Source of the DNA: Ferruginibacter sp.
GTDB lineage: Bacteria > Bacteroidota > Bacteroidia > Chitinophagales > Chitinophagaceae
Length of the DNA: 64,000 nucleotides
NCBI GenBank assembly: GCA_025362235.1
Contig: JANYGZ010000054.1
Span: 1-64,000, forward strand
Reading direction: 5' to 3'
Shown: piece by piece, positions 8,436 to 16,087 of the stretch
Layout: each line of letters opens with the position of its first letter
How positions within the stretch are numbered: position 1 is the first letter of the stretch
Translations under genes and position numbers: made by a program
Notes under the pieces: generated by a model
The model's database searches: none
The model's input: only the letters and a program-made list of their open reading frames with translations
Told to the model about the DNA's origin: nothing

Positions 8436-8466
8436 TTTGACATATTTTTAAAAATATGTATATTTA
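8436..8466 (+). promoter_or_regulatory. Bacteroidota-type promoter of the TIR/ATPase-TPR operon
   Basis: TTTG at 8436-8439 and TATATTTA at 8459-8466 are separated by exactly 19 bp. The Bacteroidota sigma consensus is TTTG-N19-TAnnTTTG, so only the last base of the -7 box differs. Transcription would start near 8473, 14 bp before the ATG at 8487. The boxes lie just after the mutase stop, giving the TIR unit independent expression. Confidence 0.7.
8441..8458. promoter_or_regulatory. Perfect 18-bp palindrome between the promoter boxes (putative operator)
   Basis: CATATTTTTAAAAATATG equals its own reverse complement and fills the spacer between the -33 and -7 boxes. A dimeric repressor bound there would block RNA polymerase. 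No regulator gene is adjacent, and AT-rich sequence can form palindromes by chance, so an operator role is inference. Confidence 0.5.
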
Positions 8467-8486
8467 AGGAACAAATACCTTGTGCT

Positions 8487-9155
8487 ATGGCTTTTGACTA
8501 TTCCTGTTTTATCAGTTACAGGCATAATGAAAATGAAAAAATTTTTTATACCAATCTCAGAAACATTATCCAGTCTGAGGCATTAACTGCAACTAATAAA
8601 AACAACTCATTTTTTGATGAAAACAGCATCAAGTATGGTGAAGAATGGAATGATAAAATCTACATAGGGGTTAATGGCTCCTATTTTTTTATTCCAATCC
8701 TTCATTATAACTATCTGCATATTGAAAATAACTGGTGTGCCAGGGAGTTAATGCATGCGCTGAAAGTAGAAGAAATAATTCGAAAAAAGCTGCCAGAAGA
8801 GGAACGTGAAAAGTTCTTTTATATAATTCCTTTTATATACAGGGGCAAGCCTGATAACCTGCCTAAAGGTTTATCAAATAAAAAAGCCCTTGCATTGCAG
8901 CCATTCGAATATTTAATTATTAAAAATGATGTATCACAGGAACTGATAAATTTGAAGCAGCAACTTTGCGATACTTTAACTGAATGTTATAAAATTTTAG
9001 ACAAGTATAATATTGCTGGTAATTTTCAACAGCTCTTCAAAAAGATTCCTAAACCAACAGATGCTGAAGTAAATGCATGGATATTAGAACAAAAAAATTT
9101 TAGTAAACAAAAAGAAGCGCAACAAGAGCCAGTGTTGAAAAAAAATGGAATATAA
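8487..9155 (+). CDS. TIR-domain protein, probable effector of a two-gene conflict/signalling unit
   Basis: This protein is 222 aa from the ATG at 8487. An earlier in-frame start at 8421 would precede the promoter, so it is rejected. Residues 3-100 form a TIR domain: beta-A strand YSCFISYRH, the FFDENSIKYGEEW loop region, and W83-C-A-R-E87-L, where Glu87 aligns with the catalytic Glu of NAD-cleaving TIRs. The inserted stretch around residues 30-45 is somewhat long. The C-terminal 100 residues are helical and charged. No signal peptide is present, so it should be cytoplasmic. It overlaps the following ATPase-TPR gene by 11 bp, implying translational coupling. Likely role: NADase or nucleotide-signal producer controlled by its partner (inference). 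Confidence 0.8.
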   Translation: MAFDYSCFISYRHNENEKIFYTNLRNIIQSEALTATNKNNSFFDENSIKYGEEWNDKIYIGVNGSYFFIPILHYNYLHIENNWCARELMHALKVEEIIRKKLPEEEREKFFYIIPFIYRGKPDNLPKGLSNKKALALQPFEYLIIKNDVSQELINLKQQLCDTLTECYKILDKYNIAGNFQQLFKKIPKPTDAEVNAWILEQKNFSKQKEAQQEPVLKKNGI

Positions 9156-11337
9156 TACAAAAAATTCAGCAAATAGGAATGGGCAAACAATAACCTATTA
9201 TTCATATAAAGGTGGTGTGGGGCGAAGTATGGCCCTGGTAAATATAGCCTGCCTTGCTGCAAAAGAGCAAAAGAAAGTGTTACTAATTGACTGCGATCTG
9301 GAAGCTCCTGGATTGCACCAGTTTTTTCAGACTAATGAAGAAACCCAGGGTTTTGTGGATTTGATTTCAGATATCAATGACTGGATAGATAAAGAAGAAA
9401 ATAATAATGAAGAAGGTTATTGCCGCTTTATGGCAGGGCAGCTAGAAAAATATATTTCAAAAAATGTAAACCCCATCGCTGCAAATACAACCAGTTTTAA
9501 TGATAATGGCCCAAATACTATCAGCAACAGCAATTCAGGTTTTGATACGGCAGTATCCGTGGATTTGATAAAGGCCGGTAAGTTTGATAGTGATTACTCA
9601 AAAAAATTAGGGGCTATAAACTGGCTTGATATTTATAAAAAAGCACCTGCTTTTTTCCGCACATTTGCTTATTGTTTAGAAAAGGATTATGATTATATTT
9701 TTGTAGATGCCCGTACAGGCCTTGCAGATACCAGTGGCATTTGCACTATGCTTATGCCTCAAAAATTGGTTTTGGTATTTGCATTAAATAATCAAAATAT
9801 AAATGGCGTGGTGGATGTAGCAGGGCAAGCCATCGATTACCGTTTTGATTCAAATGACTACCGCAGGCTGGATATATACCCATTACCTTCCCGTATTGAA
9901 AACTCTGCAAACCCCTACTTACAAAAATGGATAGATAACTACAAAGGAAAATTTGAAATACTTTTTAAAGAGAAATACAAACTGGATGAATGCAGGTTAT
10001 CCCCCTACTTCGACCGCAGCTTTATACAATATTATGCCATACATGCATACGGCGAGAATATACCTGCCTTATACGAAAGCGCTGCAAGCAGTAATTTTAT
10101 TACTTACAACTATAATAACTTTTTAACTGTACTTAAAAAAAACATTCCTTCCTGGGAAGTGATAAGTGTTGAAGAAGAACTGGCAAAAGAAAGGCAGGCT
10201 AATGACCACTTTAGAAAGGGCCTCGACTTGTTTTATAAAAAAGAATTTACAAATTCAATTGCGGAATACACAAATGCTATAAATTTAAAACAGGATTACA
10301 CCGATGCTTATTTTAATAGGGGATTATCCTATGAAGCAATAATAAAATATGAGGAAGCAATCATTGATTATACTAAGGTAATAGAATTGGAAAATAATGC
10401 AGCAGATGCCTATTCTGCCATTGGAGGAGTAAAACTCACTTTAGGAAAGAAGGAAGAAGCCCTGTGTTTTTACAATAAAGCAATAGAATTAAAACCCAAC
10501 TTTGCAGAAGCTTATAACAATAGAGGATTAGTAAAAAACGAACTGGACAAAAACGAGGAAGCCCTTGCTGATTATACTAAAGCAATAGAATTAAAGCCCG
10601 ACTATGCAGATGCTTATAACAATAGAGGATTAGTAAAAAACCAACTAGGCAAAAATGAAGAAGCCCTTGCTGATTATACTAAAGCAATAGAATTAAAGCC
10701 CGACTATGCGGATGCTTATAACAATCGAGGGGTAGTAAATAACAGCCTAAAAAAATATGAAAAAGCTCTTGTTGATTATGGTAAAGCAATAGCATTAAAG
10801 CAAGACTATGCATTAGCTTACTACAATCGTGGAATTGTAAATGACAAGCTAAAAAAATATGAGGAAGCTTTTGTTGATTATAACAAAGCAATAGAATTAA
10901 AGCCTAATTATTCGTTTGCTTATAACAATCGTGGAATTGTAAATGACAAGATAAAAAAATATAAAGAGGCAATTGTTGATTATAGTAAAGCAATAGAATT
11001 AAAGCCCGACTATGCTATTGCTTACAACAATAGAGCTTATGTGTACAGAGAAATGAAAAACTATGATATGGCACTAAGTGATAGTGAAAATAGCCTTTTA
11101 ATTGAAAGCAACTCTCCGGATAATTGGGCTACCAAAGCTCAAATTTTATCAGATATGGCAAATGATGAAGGATTTTATGAAAATATAGAAAAAGCAATAT
11201 CATTAGGGCTTGATATTAATAAAGAAATAAATGATTTACCAGGGATAATGAATAGATATATTGATCAATCCCGTTTTAAAGAATTATTAAAAAAATATAA
11301 TGTTGATTTGAACAAACAGCAATCGCTCGTTGGTTAG
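9145..11337 (+). CDS. KGGVGR-type MinD/ParA-like ATPase fused to tetratricopeptide repeats
   Basis: This is a 730-aa protein. Residues 14-330 form a SIMIBI/MinD-like ATPase. Its deviant Walker A is KGGVGRS (22-28), with Arg where ParA/MinD proteins have the second Lys. Then come VLLIDCDLEAPG (about 47-58) and the Walker B-like strand YIFVDARTGLADTSG (about 184-198). This corresponds to what annotators call the KGGVGR-motif variant ATPases. Residues 350-690 hold about nine 34-residue TPRs (pattern AYNNRG...EALADYTKAIELKP), plus a degenerate last one. It overlaps the TIR gene by 11 bp and is followed by a terminator. A plausible division of labour is sensing by TPRs, a nucleotide-driven switch, and output through the TIR protein. 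Confidence 0.85.
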   Translation: MEYNTKNSANRNGQTITYYSYKGGVGRSMALVNIACLAAKEQKKVLLIDCDLEAPGLHQFFQTNEETQGFVDLISDINDWIDKEENNNEEGYCRFMAGQLEKYISKNVNPIAANTTSFNDNGPNTISNSNSGFDTAVSVDLIKAGKFDSDYSKKLGAINWLDIYKKAPAFFRTFAYCLEKDYDYIFVDARTGLADTSGICTMLMPQKLVLVFALNNQNINGVVDVAGQAIDYRFDSNDYRRLDIYPLPSRIENSANPYLQKWIDNYKGKFEILFKEKYKLDECRLSPYFDRSFIQYYAIHAYGENIPALYESAASSNFITYNYNNFLTVLKKNIPSWEVISVEEELAKERQANDHFRKGLDLFYKKEFTNSIAEYTNAINLKQDYTDAYFNRGLSYEAIIKYEEAIIDYTKVIELENNAADAYSAIGGVKLTLGKKEEALCFYNKAIELKPNFAEAYNNRGLVKNELDKNEEALADYTKAIELKPDYADAYNNRGLVKNQLGKNEEALADYTKAIELKPDYADAYNNRGVVNNSLKKYEKALVDYGKAIALKQDYALAYYNRGIVNDKLKKYEEAFVDYNKAIELKPNYSFAYNNRGIVNDKIKKYKEAIVDYSKAIELKPDYAIAYNNRAYVYREMKNYDMALSDSENSLLIESNSPDNWATKAQILSDMANDEGFYENIEKAISLGLDINKEINDLPGIMNRYIDQSRFKELLKKYNVDLNKQQSLVG
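10507..10710 (+). repeat. Two nearly identical 102-bp TPR-coding units in tandem
   Basis: Units at 10507-10608 and 10609-10710 encode 34-residue TPRs that differ at only a few residues, with long stretches of identical DNA. Flanking units at 102-bp spacing (10405 to 11016) share shorter identical blocks. This suggests recent duplication within the repeat domain. Confidence 0.8.
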
Positions 11338-11373
11338 ATTTTTGCTTTTTGATTAATATTTTTTTCTTTTAGT

Positions 11374-11406
11374 AAATGTCAGGGAATTGCTCCTGACATT
11401 TTTTTA
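11374..11406 (+). terminator. Rho-independent terminator of the TIR/ATPase-TPR operon
   Basis: A 10-bp perfect stem AAATGTCAGG / CCTGACATTT with an 8-nt loop is followed immediately by a T run. It lies 37 bp after the ATPase-TPR stop and just before pcm, so it closes the unit. Confidence 0.85.
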
Positions 11407-11421
11407 TCTTGCAATATTGTT

Positions 11422-12078
11422 ATGAGAAAATACGAAGATACATACCGCCACAAGGGACTACGTAAAAAATTAATGGACACTTTACGTGTTAAAGGCATTA
11501 CGGATGAAGCTGTACTGGCTGCAATGACCAATATTCCCCGCCACTTTTTTTTGGATAGCGCTTTTGATGAAATTGCTTACGAAGACAGGGCTTTCCCTAT
11601 CAGCGAGGGGCAAACCATTTCGCAACCTTATACTGTGGCTTATCAAACACAGTTATTACAGGTAAAGCCTTTTGATAAAATATTGGAAATTGGTACTGGC
11701 AGTATTTACCAGGCAACAGTACTGGCTGAAATGGGGGTAAAAGCGTTTACCATTGAAAGGCAAAAAGTATTATTTGATAAGACAAAGAATTATATTTTTA
11801 AGGCAAAATACCCCAACCTTAAATTTTTTTTTGGAGACGGTTTCGAAGGTTTGCCAACTTTTGCCCCTTTTGATAAAGTAATTATTACAGCGGCAGCGCC
11901 TTTAGTGCCACCAAAACTGATTGAACAGTTAAAGTCAGGTGGGAAAATGGTAATTCCGGTAAATGAGGGAGTGCACCAGCGCATGTTGCGCATTACCAAA
12001 AAAGAAGATGGAAGCACGAGTGAAGAGGCCTTTGAAAATTTTTCTTTTGTACCCATGCTTGCTGGTAAACGTGGATAA
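11422..12078 (+). CDS. pcm: Protein-L-isoaspartate O-methyltransferase
   Basis: It repairs isoaspartyl damage in proteins by SAM-dependent methylation. The 218-aa length is typical. Family motifs are ISQPYTVAYQTQLL (substrate loop) and the SAM-binding motif I region KILEIGTGSIYQATVLAEMG. In most homologues this reads GTGSGYQ. The Gly-to-Ile change in the SAM loop is unusual and could affect cofactor affinity. The downstream block VIITAAAPLVPPKLIEQLKSGGKMVIPV is intact. It starts 16 bp after the preceding terminator and is followed closely (22 bp) by a small membrane protein gene. Confidence 0.9.
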   Translation: MRKYEDTYRHKGLRKKLMDTLRVKGITDEAVLAAMTNIPRHFFLDSAFDEIAYEDRAFPISEGQTISQPYTVAYQTQLLQVKPFDKILEIGTGSIYQATVLAEMGVKAFTIERQKVLFDKTKNYIFKAKYPNLKFFFGDGFEGLPTFAPFDKVIITAAAPLVPPKLIEQLKSGGKMVIPVNEGVHQRMLRITKKEDGSTSEEAFENFSFVPMLAGKRG

Positions 12079-12100
12079 TATTTAGCAATAAAGAAAGAGG

Positions 12101-12406
12101 ATGAAATTTTTTTCGAGAGTAGTGTTTATATGTAACTGTTGTTTTATAATAGCAGTGATTTTACGCATGTACGAAAATGCTCATAAAAAAAATGGCAACT
12201 TTAATGGGGCAATACAGATACAGCCTCTTGAAAGTACGTTAGTAGTGCTGGGATATGGAGCAATTTTTATTAACCTTATTTTTAATTTTTTTGTATTGTT
12301 TTTTTTTCTAACAAAAACAGCCCAACGTGTTACTAAATGGTTAATATGGACTAACTTTCTCTTGCTGATTTTACAGCTATATTATTTTTTATTTAGCAAT
12401 TTTTAA
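12101..12406 (+). CDS. Small membrane protein of unknown function
   Basis: This 101-aa protein has three predicted membrane segments (about residues 5-23, 45-70 and 80-98), many Phe and Leu residues, and a short charged loop after the first. I do not recognise the family. It has a good ribosome binding site (AAAGAGG directly before the ATG) and its stop codon abuts the start of the next gene, the queuosine precursor transporter. Co-transcription with that gene is therefore likely, but functional linkage is unproven. Confidence 0.65.
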   Translation: MKFFSRVVFICNCCFIIAVILRMYENAHKKNGNFNGAIQIQPLESTLVVLGYGAIFINLIFNFFVLFFFLTKTAQRVTKWLIWTNFLLLILQLYYFLFSNF

Positions 12407-13189
12407 ATGATACAAAACATTCTAAAAGACAAGCCCACCAAATTGTTTGTGATTTTCACAGCCTTTTTTATTGCCAACGCATTGATAGCAGAATGTATTG
12501 GTGGTAAAATTTTTTCGTTAGAAAAATTGTTTGGGCTTGCACCTTCCAGTTTTACACTTTTTGGTCAAAAAGCACTTTCGTTTAACCTTACCTGTGGTGT
12601 ATTATTATGGCCGCTTGAATTTGTTATGACAGATATAGTAAATGAATATTACGGTCCTAAAGCTGTAAGGCGAATTTCATATACGGCAGTTGTACTAATT
12701 ACTTATGCCTTTGTAATGTTTTATTTTGCCATGAGTGTGCCACCGGCCAATTTTTGGTATGGCTCAGGTATACAGGATGGTATCCCTGATATGAATAAAG
12801 CTTTTAACGGAATTTTTGGACAGGGTATGTGGATTATTCTGGGCAGCCTGGTAGCATTTTTGGTAAGTCAGATAGTTGATGTAACGGTATTTCATAAAAT
12901 AAAAAAAATAACAGGCGATAAAAATATGTGGCTTAGGGCAACAGGGTCTACAGTAATATCTCAATTGGTAGATAGCTTTATTGTATTGTTTATAGCTTTT
13001 AAAATAGGCAAGGGGTGGAGCTGGCAATTGGTGTTGGCAATATGCCTTGTAAACTATACCTATAAATTTGCGATGGCTGTACTTTTAACACCGTTGATTT
13101 ACTTTGTAGAAAGATGGATCGAAAAATATCTTGGACATGAAACGGCACATAAAATGAAGCAGGCGGCAATGGGAAAAGAAACAGAATAG
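12407..13189 (+). CDS. yhhQ: Queuosine precursor transporter (YhhQ/VUT family)
   Basis: This integral membrane protein of 260 aa has about six or seven helices. It belongs to the family that imports the queuosine precursors preQ0/preQ1 or queuine for tRNA modification. Recognisable blocks are NALIAECIGGKIF near the start, LLWPLEFVMTDIVNEYYGPKAVRR (conserved Asp-Ile-Val-Asn-Glu-Tyr-Tyr-Gly) and FLVSQIVDVTVFHKIK. The ATG follows the previous stop without a gap, so the two are translationally linked. No queuosine-responsive riboswitch is evident upstream of the pair. Confidence 0.85.
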   Translation: MIQNILKDKPTKLFVIFTAFFIANALIAECIGGKIFSLEKLFGLAPSSFTLFGQKALSFNLTCGVLLWPLEFVMTDIVNEYYGPKAVRRISYTAVVLITYAFVMFYFAMSVPPANFWYGSGIQDGIPDMNKAFNGIFGQGMWIILGSLVAFLVSQIVDVTVFHKIKKITGDKNMWLRATGSTVISQLVDSFIVLFIAFKIGKGWSWQLVLAICLVNYTYKFAMAVLLTPLIYFVERWIEKYLGHETAHKMKQAAMGKETE

Positions 13190-13214
13190 TTTTCATTATG
13201 CTATAATGTAAAGG

Positions 13215-13244
13215 CATAAAAAAAGCATGGCTGTTGCCATGCTT
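13215..13244 (-). terminator. Terminator of the small minus-strand gene
   Basis: A perfect 9-bp stem AAGCATGGC / GCCATGCTT with a TGTT loop sits at 13223-13244, with an A run on its left, which becomes the U tract when read on the minus strand. It lies 44 bp past the stop of the 61-aa gene. It may also slow transcription from the transporter side. Confidence 0.75.
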
Positions 13245-13287
13245 AAATAAAATTGAACAGAATTATTTGGTTCTATATTAATTGTTA

Positions 13288-13473
13288 TCAATTTAACCTC
13301 CTTCTCATTTCCAGGGAAGTACGTTGCTTTTTTTGACTATTCCACATATCAATTACACTAAATGTGCGGTTGAAACCGAATTGCTTTTCGTCTGTTGCAA
13401 CAGTTTCTTTTAATAATTCCTTCAATTCATCATTTTTGATAGGGGTACCTATACCCATTGTATCATTTTTCAT
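13288..13473 (-). CDS. Small conserved-looking protein, function unknown
   Basis: This 61-residue protein has an acidic helical N-terminal half (NDELKELLKETVATDEKQFG), then the aromatic stretch FSVIDMWNSQKKQR, and a basic tail ending MRRRLN. It has its own ATG, a purine-rich upstream sequence (AGAGAT on the minus strand) and a dedicated terminator, so it is very likely a real gene. The leader-then-basic-tail layout, without Cys or Ser/Thr clusters, does not clearly match a RiPP precursor, and no modification enzymes are adjacent. I recall similar short Chitinophagaceae proteins with an FxxxDxWN motif, but cannot name the family. Confidence 0.6.
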   Translation of the reverse strand: MKNDTMGIGTPIKNDELKELLKETVATDEKQFGFNRTFSVIDMWNSQKKQRTSLEMRRRLN

Positions 13474-13889
13474 ATCTCTAATTTTAATTTACTAAATAAT
13501 ATCTCTTTATAGCGTTAAACACTGTTGTAGAGATTTTCCTTAGCAAGCAATTGTTAGAGCACCAGTAAGCAAAAATACTTTCTGTTTTGCGGCGCAAAGA
13601 TACAGCATAGTAAGTTCCCTACAAAGCAATTTGATGTTTAAACTTTAAAATTATTGTTAAATTGCAATAAGTATCGCGGTTTAGGGGCGGGCTGTTATTT
13701 TGGGCTGTACAGAAATTCCATTATTAATAAATCAGGAAGATAGCCTGGGTACGCTGTTTTGATACTACTTTATTACATGTAATAGCTGCAACTGAATTTG
13801 CTGGTAGTAAAAAGAAAATTATAGTCAGCTATGGCTATTAATTTTGGATAAATCGGTATCTTTATGAGTACTGAATTCAAAACTAAGCG
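13474..13889. other. Gene-free interval between divergent genes
   Basis: This 416-bp stretch separates the small minus-strand gene from the outer-membrane barrel gene and should hold both promoters. No ORF, RNA gene or strong hairpin stands out. The sequence immediately before 13890 is AT-rich. Confidence 0.4.
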
Positions 13890-15719
13890 ATGCTAAAATT
13901 TGGGTTACCAAATGTTTTACTGTCATTCTTCTTTTCTTTTTTTTCATCGGGGCTAATTGCTCAGGAACTAAAGGAAAATAGGGATACGTTTTATTTGTCC
14001 GGTAACAAGGGGGAACAAAAGGAATTAAGAAAAAGCTTTGTTATAGATTCATCTGCACCTAATCCGGTTAAAATTGCAAACCCATTTTTAATTTATGCAG
14101 GCAAATCAATACGTAGTATTCGATTAGTACGACTTGGCTTTGAGCGTAATATTTATGATACCACTGTAATAAAAAATAGTTTTGGGATCATAATGGCAAA
14201 TGGCATTCATCGAAGTACTACTGAAAGGGTAATAGAGCGAAATCTGTTTTTTAAAAAAGGGGATAAAATAATGCCTTATTTATTGGCTGATAATGAGCGT
14301 CATTTAAGAGATCAGGTATTTATACAGGATGCAAGAATATTAATTGATAGTATTCCGGGAAGTGTGGATTCAGTCGATGTAGTAATAATTACCAAAGATA
14401 TTTTCCCCTTGAGTGCGGCATTAATTATTAGTAATCCTGGTAACATGAGGTTACTGGTCAGTAGTGAGAATGTTGCTGGTAGTGGTTCGCGGCTGATTGC
14501 CGGTACATTGTATGACAAAGCCCGTAATCCACAATTTGGCTATGGTGTTGATTTTCTAAACCGTAACATTTTGGGTTCTTTTATTAATTGGGGTGCCGGT
14601 TTTCAAACATACCATGGAGCTTTTAATAGCGGCCGTAGGGAAGAGACTTATATGTATACTTCTATTGAAAGGCCTCTTGTAACCCCGTATATTCCATGGG
14701 TAGGCGGTTTAAATTTAGCATCAAACAGAACCAGTAATAATTATTTAAAAGACTCACTTTATAAAAGCGATTATAAATATAATTATCGCTTTGCAGATGC
14801 ATGGGTTGGTTATAATTTTGGCAGCAAGCAGTTGTTAATAAAAAATACAGTTTCAATGGTAAATAAACTGGTAACTCTACGGGGCTTTTACCAGCGGTTT
14901 ACAGACTTACCCGATAAGAACAGGGTATTTTATGATTATCATTTTGCAAATATTACCGGCATACTTGGAGCCTATAATATTTTTAAACAAGACGCATACA
15001 GAACAAATTTTATTTACAGTTTTGGCAAAAGTGAGGATGTAATTGAAGGGTATAGCGCCTCTATTATTGGCGGCTGGTCAGTAAAAGAAAACAGGAGCCG
15101 CCCTTATTTGGGAACGCAAGCCATTCGAAGTCATTTTTCAAGCAAGGGCTTTTATACTACATATATTTTTCGGGCAGGTGGCAATATATATAATAATCGA
15201 TGGGAAGACGTAAACATTCTATTTAACGTAGAACACTTTACAAGATTAAAAAAAATAAATAATAATTGGTTTAACCGTAATTTTTTTAGTGCAGGCTTCT
15301 CTCATCAGTTACGGCCTGTTTTAGATCAGCCTCTGCAAATTAATAGTTTCTTTGGATTACCTTATTTCCGCGGCATGCTTGGATATCCAGAAGCCAGAAG
15401 CACAGTGAAAGGCGAAACTGTTTTTTATAATATGCAAAAAATATGGGGATTTAGATTGGCACCTTTCCTTTTTGCGGATATGACAATGCTTACCCCAATA
15501 AAAGAACAGTATTATAGAAGCACCGTGTACAGTGCATTTGGTGGAGGCATTCGTACAGGAAATGATAACCTTAATTTTGGAACTTTTGAAGTAAGAGCGT
15601 ATTATTTTCCAATAATTTTACCAGGGATGAAGCATTTTAGGGCAGAAATAGGCACCAATATCCGGTTTCACTATAATGGGATATTCGTTTTAAAGCCCGA
15701 TTTTGTAATCCCTAATTGA
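13890..15719 (+). CDS. BamA/TamA-like outer-membrane beta-barrel protein
   Basis: This 609-aa protein has a cleavable signal peptide ending GLIAQ. After an N-terminal linker it has one or two POTRA-like blocks (residues about 70-180), including FFKKGDKIMPYLLADNERHLRD and VDSVDVVIITKD, a layout typical of Omp85-superfamily proteins. The rest (about 190-609) alternates aromatic beta strands that end in a barrel-like C terminus (IRFHYNGIFVLKPDF). It is short for BamA, which usually has five POTRAs. It is more likely an accessory Omp85-like protein of Bacteroidota than the essential assembly factor. It stands alone on the strand. Confidence 0.65.
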   Translation: MLKFGLPNVLLSFFFSFFSSGLIAQELKENRDTFYLSGNKGEQKELRKSFVIDSSAPNPVKIANPFLIYAGKSIRSIRLVRLGFERNIYDTTVIKNSFGIIMANGIHRSTTERVIERNLFFKKGDKIMPYLLADNERHLRDQVFIQDARILIDSIPGSVDSVDVVIITKDIFPLSAALIISNPGNMRLLVSSENVAGSGSRLIAGTLYDKARNPQFGYGVDFLNRNILGSFINWGAGFQTYHGAFNSGRREETYMYTSIERPLVTPYIPWVGGLNLASNRTSNNYLKDSLYKSDYKYNYRFADAWVGYNFGSKQLLIKNTVSMVNKLVTLRGFYQRFTDLPDKNRVFYDYHFANITGILGAYNIFKQDAYRTNFIYSFGKSEDVIEGYSASIIGGWSVKENRSRPYLGTQAIRSHFSSKGFYTTYIFRAGGNIYNNRWEDVNILFNVEHFTRLKKINNNWFNRNFFSAGFSHQLRPVLDQPLQINSFFGLPYFRGMLGYPEARSTVKGETVFYNMQKIWGFRLAPFLFADMTMLTPIKEQYYRSTVYSAFGGGIRTGNDNLNFGTFEVRAYYFPIILPGMKHFRAEIGTNIRFHYNGIFVLKPDFVIPN

Positions 15720-16087
15720 AAAAGAATTTTTTAGAAAAGATAATAATAATTTGATTTTTAAGATAAAATGTGCTTACTTTACGCCACAAAAAAATAGTTC
15801 CTCCGTAGAAACGGAAGAACTTTAACGATTGCTTGCCATATGAAATTCTTATAAATATCTTTAAAACTGATAAATCAGTTACTTGTCTCTATTTTGCAAC
15901 TTACTAACGATTGGTTGCCCATTTTACGATTGCCTGCTATATCTTACAACACATCTTCGCTTTCCTAACACGAAAGTAAGGTGTGTTTTTTTACGTTCAT
16001 AATCAACTTATGAGCATTTTAATTATGCTAAAGGAGCATTTTTTTGGCATAAGCCTTATTGGTATTAGATTATAGTAAAAATTATTT
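15720..16087. other. Gene-free interval with a hairpin and short direct repeats
   Basis: The 368-bp gap contains the hairpin at 15796-15821 and three related short words: AACGATTGCTTGCC near 15825, AACGATTGGTTGCC near 15908 and ACGATTGCCTGC near 15936. No gene is supported. Confidence 0.4.
15796..15821 (+). terminator. Hairpin downstream of the barrel gene, possible terminator
   Basis: An 11-bp stem with one mismatch (AGTTCCTCCGT / ACGGAAGAACT, loop AGAA) lies 77 bp after the stop codon. The T run behind it is short on the plus strand, while an A run precedes it, so it may act better on the minus strand or only protect the mRNA end. Confidence 0.45.

Noticed and set aside
8421..8486. Upstream AUG/UUG extension of the TIR gene
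   Set aside because: It would start before the promoter boxes, and the added residues are not TIR-like.
10200..11050. 102-bp periodicity resembling a repeat array
   Set aside because: The period equals one 34-residue TPR and the frame is open throughout, so the repeats are coding, not CRISPR.
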